This document shows, piece by piece, positions 54,371-64,000 of a DNA stretch of 64,000 nucleotides. Numbering within the stretch: position 1 is the stretch's first letter; every line of letters begins with the position of its first letter. Source of the DNA: Gadus chalcogrammus. Taxonomy: Eukaryota; Chordata; Actinopteri; Gadiformes; Gadidae. The notes beneath the pieces were generated by a model. The model was not told where the DNA came from. It searched no databases and worked only from the letters and a program-made list of their open reading frames with translations. The position numbers and the translations under genes are program-made. The DNA is taken from NCBI RefSeq assembly GCF_026213295.1, contig NC_079417.1:3836906-3900905 (forward strand). Reading direction: 5' to 3'.

Positions 54371-55795
54371 GCAGTGCTAGATGAAGCTATCATCTGATGG
54401 GATCTGATGGTAATCTAAAGCTAGCCGTTGCTACCTTGATGCTGTCTGCCGCTATCTGAAGCTATCTGGCACTATCTTAGTGCTGTCATGATGCTATCTG
54501 AAGGGTTGGGAAAAGACAAGTTACTTTTTTCCTCCTGTTTGTTGAAATGCACGTCACAGAGAAGGTATCACACATGTATTGAGGCGCATTGTGTGTTTAC
54601 AGGTCTACATGTTTGCCCGGTAATCTGCTGGGTAACTTCCTGCCAAGATTAGAGACAGGAAATGGAAATCGACGCGTCAAAACAAGAGTTCTTCAAATTG
54701 GATTTCTCCAGGTGCTATCTGACTTTTATCTGGAGCGGTAAACGTGCGTAGAGCCATTCACTCGTAGACTGTCTTGCTTAAGGACATCTCTGAATGGGCT
54801 TTTCAACAGACTACATTTATCCTAACAAAAGAGTGTTAAAAAGTCGAGTCAAGGGGCCAACAAACAGAGACTCCACACAGCTAGAGCCCTTTCTAATCTC
54901 ATCCGTTAGCACAGAAAAATATAACAATTTTGTGCACATTGACAAACCTTTTATATACCTTAATCTACCTACATCCACTTTTACATACACCTTACAGCGT
55001 TGAATGTTGTTAAGCATCCATATCTTCTGAGCTTTAAATGAATGTGAGTCGGTAAAACAAAATAAAACAAGAGAGAGGACGGACTTCTCTTCTACGTGGA
55101 TATTGATATGGGGTGTTCAGTCTGCCTGTGTACTAGGGGTTTGTATGGGACATTTGTTGTATCTCTTATGACTGAACTGCTGTTTTACATTTTTCACCTT
55201 TTTGATGTGAAGGATAAAGTCCCCTGGGGGGGAATGAAGATTATATTCTCTTCTATTTTCTATCATCAAAATGAAGACATCATGGCACTAGTTTGTATGT
55301 GTGTCTATGTATCTATGTGTTTGAACCCCATAGACTTGCCTGTGGTCATCATAGAGCAAGATGCCTTTACCCCTACCTGCTCACTTCAAATAAAAGATTA
55401 ACGCCCGTTTTGCGGTAGAAATTTGTTTCAATGTTATAGAGTAATTCAGAGTAATTCAACTAGATTACAAAGTCCAAACCTACAGCTCACGTAGGACGAA
55501 TAATGGGCACATGGTGCTTGAGGGAGGGTTGCTTTATAAACCCTGGATGGATTGTTAATTCTATTGTATGGCACTGGAATTGAACAAACAACGGATAAAG
55601 AAAGCAGACAATGGTTCTTTCACTGACTTTGAAAGTCGCCTCTAAAGCAAATTGTGTCAACCCACACTATTGACAACAAACAACACGATCAAAAGCCGGA
55701 AAAGGAATTCATGAGCCGATATTTGTAAAGGAATTCACTCCCAACGATCTCAGGTACTGAAAGGCTTTTTATTCTTCCACCTCTTTTACAAATCA

Positions 55796-55932
<137 letters not shown>

Positions 55933-56156
55933 GTAAGATATGCGCCCACACACACACATACACAAACACTCTTTGTTTTCCATCATATTTAACCTTGTAC
56001 TTCCTGGAAGGTTGTGATAGGTCAATGTTTACTGTTAATAACCAGGGCCAGTCGAGACAAGTGGAGGCGTGATTAAACGGCTTGCGTGTGTTTGTTTTCC
56101 TGTGTGGGTGTGTGGGTTGGAGGGAATAGAATTGTTTTTTTTGTGTATGATATGTT

Positions 56157-56345
<189 letters not shown>

Positions 56346-57959
56346 CTAAGCATCCAAACACGTTCTGAGGAACATTGGTTCAGGTCATGAGGACTAAGAT
56401 GGAGTGCTGACGTTTGACCTGCCGCTAAGATTATTCATCAATCGAGGAACCGGTCCCTGTGTTTGTTTGTTTGGGTCGATGACTGGAGGCCTGGAGGAGG
56501 TCCGTGTTCTCGTTGACCCGGTGGTCCGGGTCCTGTATCCAGGGTCTCGGGTCTTCACCTGTCCAGCCCTCTGACGGCTTTGGCCTCAGAGGGTCCACGG
56601 GATCGCGTTCAGCCGTGAGTGGAGGTGCTGCTGCACCTTCCTCTAATCTACACCTCACTACCTCACCTACACTCACCCCCCCCCCCCCCCACCTCCTAAC
56701 CCCGGCCCTGTAACCCCACCTCCCTAACTCTCCGTGTGACGTAGCCGAGGTGGGGGTGATGTAGGGGGGGGGGGGGGGGGGGAGGGAGGGTATGGGAGGG
56801 AAGTGGGTCATGTGGGTAGGGTGGGGGTCATGTGGCTAGCTCGGGGGGGGGGTGTGGGTAGGGTAGGGTGGGGTGAAGACGGAGGGGTGGCGCTGATGTA
56901 GGGGGTGGGGTGGGGAGGGGGTGATGGAGGCGGATCGTGGTCATGTAGGTAGAACGGGGGGGGGGGGGGGGGGGTGACGGAGGTGGGGTGGAGGTGAGGG
57001 AGCGCGGGCCAGGCAGAGGAAGCTTGCTCTTCCGCATGAAGAGCCTGCACATAATATTTCTCTGGGTGTTTTTCTCCGCAGAGTTTCTCTTCCCGAGGAG
57101 CGATCGATCGCAACGCTGCGTGGGATTATTTCTAGATCTGTCATGAGGCCACTCGGGCAGAAAGATGAAGTCTGAGGCGAATTCACATGGCTGAGGGGAG
57201 GGGGGGGGGCACCGACCTGCTCGGTATGGGTGGATTGCAGAGGAGTGGGGAATACAGATGAGGGAGGGGGGGATGCGAAGAAGAAGTCCTCGGCCCAAGA
57301 GAACAACAGAAGGTTCTGACGCCGCAGTTGGTCGTGGTCCAGGACGGATATAATACCCAGAATCCAACAGGGATGACCGGCAGTGAGTCGGTGCTGGGTG
57401 AGCTCCCTCAGACGATCCTGTGCTCCGAGCATGAGCGGGTTTACGCTCCAGCCAATCATGCACTCCAAACACGAGTCGTTAGCAGTCAGCCAATCCCTCG
57501 CTCGGCGCTCTCCTAGCTGGATGCTGTCGTCAGGGTTTCTCGACCTGCTGCCTGATCGGGTACAGCAGCTCTTTATCGGGTTTTGATTCAATTATGGAAA
57601 TGAATGAAATAATCTTTTTGTACAATGAAATATTTCATACTTTATAGTAATTAGTTCATCGGTATTTTTCAAAGGATGTGAATGTATTTGCCTACATGGG
57701 TGAATGTGAGACTATTACAATAATTTAGTACCTGAAACAAACAGACAGACAATCAGACAGACAGATGGACAGGGAGGCAGACAGATGGACAGATGGACAG
57801 ACGGACAGAGAGAGGGACAGACAGGCCGAGAGGATCAGCGTCAGACTCTGCTCTGCTGCTCATCCTGTCGTGTTCTCTGGTGGTTGTATCTCAGTGTGTT
57901 TGGAGTTGGGCGGCCCCGTAGCTGACAGCCGCCCTCTGTACGCCGTCACCCCAGCTTCA

Positions 57960-58560
57960 CCTCTCACAGCCATAACACCCTCCTCTCCTCCACCTCCTCC
58001 TCCACCTCCTCCCTCTCCTCCACCTCCTCCCTCTCCTCCTCTCCTCCTCCCTCTCCTCCACCTCTCCTCCACCTCCTCCCTCTCCTTCTCCCCTCCTCCT
58101 TCTCCCCTCCTCTCCTTCTCTCCTCCTCCCTCTCCTCCTCCCCCCCTTCTCCCCTCCTCTCCTTCTCTCCTCCTCCCTCTCCTCCTCCCCTCCTCTCCTC
58201 CACCTCCTCCCTCTCCTTCTCTCCTCCCTCTCCTCCTCCCTCTCCTTCTCCCCTCCTCTCCTTCTCTCCTCCTCCACTCCTCTCCTCCCCCCCTCTCCTC
58301 CAATCGTCCACCTTCTCTTCTTCCCCCCTCTCCTTCTGTCCTCCCCTCCTCTTCTCCTCCACTCATCTCCCTCCCCTCCTCTCCTTCTCCCCCCCTCCCC
58401 TCCTCTCCTTCTCCCCTCCCCTTCTCCCCTTCTCCTCCACCCCTCCTCCCTCCCCTCCTCTCCTTCTCCCCCAGCCCCTTCTCCCCCCCCTCCCCTCCTC
58501 TCCTTCTCCCCCCCTCCCCTCCTCCCCCACCCACCCCCCCCAGCCCCCCCTCTCCCTCTA
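57960..58560. repeat. 600-bp polypyrimidine tract of CTCCTCC/CTTCTCC units
   Basis: Almost pure C/T on the plus strand with CTCCTCCACCTCC, CTCCTCCCTCTCC and TTCTCCCCTCC variants. The apparent long reading frames on both strands are artefacts of this composition. Triplex-prone. Confidence 0.9.
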
Positions 58561-59139
58561 CCTGCTGGGAGCGTGGCAGGACGCCCGGTCCCTGCAGCCC
58601 AGTGTTTCCTGTCAGTCGCCTAAGACACAACCGGTGGTTACGGGGCGGTTGAGTGACAGACGGGGGGGTGGACAGGCGTGGGCTTGTGTTCGGAGCGTAA
58701 TGACCGGGCAGCGAGCATGTGCGCGGAGGGGGACGCCTCCTCCTCCTCCGCCGTCGCGGTCGTCGTCGTCGTCTGGTGGGATCAGGCGAACCCCGAGTGC
58801 CGATCAAACCACTGGCAGGCTGGGGGGGAGTGAGCCTTCGTTGATTGGCGGCCCGCTCGTTCCCGGTGAGACGCGGTCGATTGACAGCGCCGCGCCATCT
58901 GTGGAGGTGGGCCGGACGGAGCGAGCGCCCTCTGGTCAACAGAACACGCGTTCATGTTGTTGTATGGCCGTCGTTGTGGCAGGAGTGACACACAGAGTCC
59001 GTCCATCTCTATCTTATCCATCTCTATCCAATCCATTTATTTATCTATTGAGGCGCTCTTGGCAGAGCTCGTGGCAAAGTGTACTGGTATTCACTACCGC
59101 GGCGGCGTGCCAGCCCCGTGAGAGACTCGCACGCACACA

Positions 59140-59270
<131 letters not shown>

Positions 59271-59333
59271 AGTAAACACAATGCAGTGCACGCCCAAGCA
59301 AGCAATAATTAGGGCGGTGTGACATTTAAGCCT

Positions 59334-59374
<41 letters not shown>
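59334..59374. repeat. (CTGT)n microsatellite
   Basis: About ten copies of CTGT. Confidence 0.93.
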
Positions 59375-59375
<1 letters not shown>

Positions 59376-59602
59376 AAAAGGGCTAGCTAGGCTATCTACA
59401 ATTATGCCAATTATTATCTTCACACTGACAGAGATGGCCGTCGTCTGGTGGCGTTTAAGTCACGACGAGAGAAGGAGTTATTTTTTCATCACCATCTCCT
59501 TCTCATTAGTTTATTTCCTTATCTGTTGGTCACAGATTTAACCCTTGTCATTTTCCCTTTCCTGTCTGCAGTCCTCATGAGGGAGCCAAACAAGTTGCTC
59601 AC

Positions 59603-59603
59603 A

Positions 59604-59680
<77 letters not shown>

Positions 59681-59701
59681 TGACACAGACACAGACACAG
59701 A

Positions 59702-59764
<63 letters not shown>

Positions 59765-59800
59765 TGACACTGACACTGACACTGACATAGACACACAAAC
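59603..59800. repeat. Compound (CACG)n-(CA)n-(GACACT)n microsatellite
   Basis: Successive blocks of CACG, CA, GACACA, CA and GACACT show stepwise takeover by new repeat units. Confidence 0.95.
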
Positions 59801-60100
59801 ACAAATACACAACCACACCAAAGGTTTACAGTCTTTAACACTTCCATCTGATTTCCCATCAACGATGAGAAATAAAGAAAGATTAGAACAGTTAGCAATC
59901 TTTACTGCTGTGACTGCCCTTTTCCGCAATGCGCGGAGACACATCAGTCGAGGGCAATGAGATAAGTATTCCCCAGGGATATGGTGTGAATCCAGGTCAC
60001 AGTTTTACAGCACATGGTGTTTGTGATTTTTCCGCCTCCTGCAGGCAAAGTGGTTCCTACCACTAAACTGAACACTTTTTGTAATTGACACTGTTACGTC

Positions 60101-60408
60101 ATTGATTGAGCTATCGACACAAAACTTGCTTCACTTGTTAAATTAGATGTTCTCTATGTTCAAGATAAGTTTCCAGGTATTTCTGGCATCTTCTAAAGCA
60201 TACTTTTGATTCATGTAATAATGTTTGCTGATTCACGTATTTCGATTTTGGCATAACTGAGTGTCGATAGCTCGATCGAGCTATTGACTCATAACTTGCT
60301 ACACTTTTTAAAGGAGTTGTTCGCTATGTTCAAGATAAGTTTCGAGGTATTTCTTGCATCTTCTTAAGCAAACTTGTGATTCATATAATAATGTTTGCCA
60401 TATTGTTG
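60101..60408 (+). repeat. Tandem duplication of about 170 bp
   Basis: Segment 60101-60235 recurs at 60271-60408: both contain GAGCTAT-GAC-CA-AACTTGCT, CTATGTTCAAGATAAGTTTC, AGGTATTTCT and TAATAATGTTTGC. Mismatches are scattered, so the duplication is moderately old. Confidence 0.8.
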
Positions 60409-60474
60409 TTTAATCAGAAATCTCTTCCATTTTATGAATCAGGAAAGTTCGTAGGAAAAGTGTCCACGATTGAG

Positions 60475-61496
60475 TGTCATTTGCATCTGTGGTTATTTAG
60501 AAGAAGATTTCTGAAGATTTCCCAGAGCATTCACTGTACAGAGAAATTTTGAGCTAGACGGGATCACTGAGCAAATATGAAGAATATAACAAAACAAAAA
60601 ATTATTCGATCAAGAAATTTAAAAAGTAATCCTAAAAAGGTATACACAAAAATGTATCCAAAAAGTGATACCAATATATTATCAAAAAAGTAAAAAAAAG
60701 AAAAGTCTGCCAAGAAAGTAATCCAAAACGTAATCTGTTCCCTCAAGCTTAAATCATTGTTTGGTTTGGAAGTATAGTTTTAAGTTCTATGCATGAGATT
60801 TGGTTAGTATGTTCCTTATTGTTCTTTAGACCATGGTAACCAAACCATTGACCTAGTCAATGACCATATGGTTAATTTGATACCAGCTGAGCTAGAAAGG
60901 ACAAAGGTTACAAGTGTTTGGTTTAAACCTATTTTTTTAACACAGAAAATCTGGTTGATGCTTGTTTGTGTCCTAAATACAGTAGGAACCCAACGACTGA
61001 CCTTGGCAGCGATAATGGTACAAAGTTGAGCTAGAGGAAAACTCGTCTAATGAGGAAAGGAAAACACCTAATGAGGGTGTTATCTTTACACAAAAAAATC
61101 CTATATTACCCAATTATAAACCAAATGTTTTGTCTGGTGGTTTTCTGTCTTGTTGATGCATAGTCCCTTTTAGTTAAAATGGTGATCCAAAATAAGGATA
61201 AAATAAAGTAGTAAAAAAATGTATCCGAAAAAGCAATCTATTCCTTTTATACTGAAAGCATTTTTACTAGTTTTTTTACACTACAGAGATTCAATGGAAG
61301 CTATTTAGAGTTAGATAATTCAAAAGATCTAAGAAAAACACATAATGAGGGTGTTCTTTTTTTTTTATCAAAGAATGTAACAGAGAAATTTATATATACA
61401 AAAAGTAATAATAAAGATAATAAGTTAGCCCAATAAAGGTTATATAAAAAAAGTGATCCTGAAAAAGGAATAACCAAAAAGTAAGTAAGAAAAAAA

Positions 61497-61540
<44 letters not shown>

Positions 61541-61720
61541 CAAAAAGTAATCAAAAAAATTAATTAGTACCTTTCTAACTAAAAAGTGTTTGGTTTGAAA
61601 TCGGCTTTAGTTTAAATGTAAGAGCTGTGTAACAAATGGTGTGTCATTTACCTGTGGTCATTTAGAAGAAGATTTTGGAGGTTTTCCCAAAACCCTCACT
61701 GTAGGCCTACAAAGAAATCT
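60475..61720. repeat. AT-rich region of decayed dispersed duplications
   Basis: TTTAGAAGAAGATTT plus GATTTCCCA-like sequence occurs near 60500 and again near 61665. CACCTAATGAGGGTGTT near 61065 recurs as CATAATGAGGGTGTT near 61335. AAAAAGTAATC-type words recur at 60625, 60715, 61400, 61475 and 61545, and there is an (AT)n run at 61500-61536. Looks like an old segmental or transposon-derived repeat; its identity was not recognised. Confidence 0.55.
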
Positions 61721-62568
61721 AGTCAAGGACATGATGGGTCTCTGTTCATTATGAATCCTCCTCCATCGGGGAGTATTCTTTGAATTTGAATGCGAATAAT
61801 ACCACCTCCTATTATCCAATATGGTTTCAAACGTTTCGAAGACTTCCTTACCGGGAATACGAAATGTGGTTGACAAAAAGTGGCATCAGGGGCTTAACTA
61901 TAGGCATTATCAATCTAGAATTATAAGAATAAGAATCCTTACAATAACAATAGCTATCAATAGATACTCTGTGAATACCTAAAATCATCCCACGATCGTC
62001 TGGATCATTTCATTAAATGGTGTTTAGGATGCCACACAGTGTGGCCAGTAAATCGTTTGTTTGGGGAGTAAGTACAACAGTGTGAGCGGAGATGAGCGAC
62101 ACCGTGGTGTGGTCGGGTAATAATTATTCCTGCTCGTGTGTCGGAGAACACACAGTTTACTGTCCAGGCGGAACCACTAGCTTCTGGAGCCCTGGGAAGG
62201 GCTGTAGCGATCGATTGACAATTAGAGGAGTGGTGTATCAGCCATGATGGATCGCTCCTCCCCACTCAGCTATAGACACCCCGATCAATCGCTTCTGGGA
62301 ACCCTGCTCGGAGCCAGCAGGGAGAAATTGCTCTGTTCTGAAACTGTTCAGTCGAAGGTATCGATTACCCGTTCTATTTTGAATTGAACGTGTGTCACTG
62401 GTGTTTTTGGAGAGACCCGCGTTCCAGCGTGTTTTAAAAATCGACCGGCGTCGCACCCCGGCTCGGTTTTAGAGACGTGATTCAGCGTTTGATTGTTCCC
62501 TGCAGGGGAAGGAGGGGCGGCTAAACGACTTTCTAATCACATTATATCTCTAGTGAAAGACCCAGAGC

Positions 62569-63845
62569 CAGGCTCGGACTGGTAATCTGTGATACCGGGC
62601 ATTTGCCAGAAGGGCCGGTCCACATTTCGGCGTGCGAGGGCCGGCCCTCCTTCAATCATACCGGCCCCAATACTGATTATACGACCGCCTTACTTACCTG
62701 ACAATATGGATAACTCAAAGAGCCCAAGAAAGAACCTAACGTCAAATTGTTGCAATGGTGCATCCAGTATATATAGCGCTTCCTTGTCATGCACATCTAT
62801 GTGACGGTTGGTATATGGTATAATTTTCTATTTCTTCAAACTGTAAAATCCTGTTTCTTCAAACTGTACAATCATTGCAACAAACTAAATTAAAATAAAA
62901 CTAAAATGCTTTCTTTAAACTAAACTACGATTTCCTTCTTATATTTGGCGAATTTATGTTCGAATATTTTGCAAAAATATGTTGCGGTGCACGATGGGAT
63001 TATACATCTAACAGCGAACGTTAACGGTCCATGGATGCTGCGGATGTTGCTTCGCTTATATTTTTATTTCAGTGGATGGGCTAAAAATCATGGAAAGAGT
63101 TGGCAAAAAGAAGAAAGGGGGAGCGGAGAAGATTCGGGACAAAAGGCAGAAATCTCTACAAGCTGAGGCGTCTGGATGTTTTAAAATAGATCGCTTGTTT
63201 GCTGTGGCCAGTGCTTCAACCGTTGCTGCTAGTGCCCCCGACGTCCCTGCTGCTACAACCGGCGAAAACATGTATAGCCTAGTCATAGTATTTTGGTCAT
63301 TGGGCTCCAGGGGCGAAATGAAAATCGCCCCAGACCTCTCCCGTTGACTCCCATGTTAAATGCGTTTACTTCACAAAACAGAGCTCTCAATGCATTCTCT
63401 ATGGCTTCCGGGAGGGCTCGCCCCTCCAAGTCTATTCATAAGTAAGTGGCTAACGCTGTTATTTGCGGTGCACAGTCGCCATCGACTGACCACTAGTGGT
63501 AATGAAGTGCGTGAATGGTCTCAACTTCCTATAGACAAGTTTTTGACCCGTTTCCGCTTTACTTCCTTAACGCAAACATAATCCATTGCTTGCTAGCAGG
63601 ACTGTCCGGGTATGTTAAACCGTGTGGATTAATGTGGAATAATTGCAACTTGCAAGAAGCCCCGCGATCAAGACAGCGTCAAGGTAGGCCGTTTGGTTTT
63701 TAATTGTGCCCACCGCGACATGTTGACTTCGGCTCACAGGTCTTTCTTAAGTAGGTTCGCTGGGGGGGGTCGGTCGGTCGGTCCATAAGGGGCCGGTGTA
63801 GATGGAAAAATGCCAGGGCCGAAAATCGTTCCCAGTCCGACCCTG
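62569..63845 (+). mobile_element. hAT transposon, internally deleted copy (1277 bp) with perfect 8-bp target duplication
   Basis: The left end CAGGCTCGGACTGG and right end CCAGTCCGACCCTG form 14-bp terminal inverted repeats with one mismatch. CCCAGAGC at 62561-62568 and 63846-63853 is a perfect 8-bp target duplication, which points to a fairly recent insertion. It retains the N-terminal exon of a ZMYM/TTF-type hAT transposase but lacks the catalytic and dimerisation regions. Confidence 0.92.
63072..63347 (+). pseudogene. N-terminal fragment of a hAT transposase (ZMYM1-like/TTF-type)
   Basis: After a splice-acceptor-like TATTTCAG the frame reads MDGLKIMERVGKKKKGGAEK and then IRDKRQKSLQAEASGCFKID, the lysine-rich start typical of zinc-finger MYM/TTF-type hAT proteins in fish. 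It then runs into unrelated sequence and stops. No zinc finger, DDE or dimerisation motif remains. Confidence 0.7.
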
Positions 63846-63853
63846 CCCAGAGC

Positions 63854-64000
63854 CCTCAGCACACTGGGCACTCATTAAGGGCTATTCTCTCCCACCAAAC
63901 CCTGCTTATAAACATGATGAAACACCCGCCACTGCATTAATGATTTCTCTATTATTCTTCATCCCAACAGCCTCCATTCATGGCTGGCAACCTGCAGACT
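63854..64000. other. Window end, nothing recognised
   Basis: Non-repetitive sequence; TATTCTTCATCCCAACAG at 63953-63970 could be a splice acceptor, but the 30 bases after it are too few to judge. Confidence 0.3.

Noticed and set aside
56941..57591. 216-codon minus-strand frame
   Set aside because: No recognisable domain, repetitive proline stretches from C-runs, no supporting splice or start context.
57860..58939. Long frames on both strands in the 58-kb pyrimidine tract
   Set aside because: They arise from stop-free CTCCTCC/GGAGGAG repeats and contain no domain.

Overview
The window is vertebrate nuclear DNA, almost certainly from a ray-finned fish. It has intron-rich genes with GT-AG splice sites, two clustered Argonaute genes, V-SINE and hAT/Harbinger-type DNA transposon remnants, and an extreme load of CA/TG microsatellites and minisatellites. 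The tandem-repeat load recalls gadiform (cod-like) genomes, but that is only an impression.

Layout, left to right. (1) 1-3511 (+): the last seven coding exons of ago1 (PIWI region, DEDR tetrad, so not a slicer), followed by a probable 3.2 kb 3' UTR that carries a RecQ-helicase-derived repeat. (2) 7823-22583 (+): a complete ago3 gene with 19 coding exons, 862 aa and an intact DEDH tetrad. Its introns hold a MADF-containing foldback transposon, two hAT MITEs, a TA-flanked MITE, a retroposon tail and several minisatellites. A 5-6 kb 3' UTR runs to about 28.17 kb and contains a V-SINE. The head-to-tail ago1-ago3 order matches the vertebrate AGO4-AGO1-AGO3 cluster. (3) 30046-33801 (-): a 265-aa membrane protein with two Ig domains, resembling the SLAM/CD2/HEPACAM type. 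(4) 35813-42928 (+): a larger CEACAM-like Ig protein with an N-type domain, two C2 domains, one TM segment and a roughly 650-aa low-complexity cytoplasmic tail, arranged head-to-head with gene 3. (5) 52771-53865 (+): a single-exon class A GPCR of the FFAR2/FFAR3 short-chain fatty acid receptor type with an enlarged second extracellular loop. (6) 54-64 kb: no gene recognised; repeats, AT-rich decayed sequence and a hAT element with a perfect target-site duplication.

Two observations stand out. First, a 48-bp minisatellite in ago3 has copied the 3' splice site and first codons of coding exon 9 at least seven times, with every copy open and in frame, so the gene could make proteins with variable numbers of a 16-residue insert at the end of the PAZ domain. 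A second minisatellite, in the minus-strand Ig gene, has copied a 5' splice site dozens of times. Second, ago1 and ago3 share long nucleotide-identical exon tracts, which suggests recent gene conversion, yet they keep different codons at the fourth catalytic position (Arg versus His).

The Argonaute genes act together in small-RNA silencing. The two Ig genes could form a receptor/ligand or immune pair. The GPCR is functionally unrelated. Gene models were built by eye from splice consensus and known protein families; UTR limits and Ig gene identities are the least certain parts.
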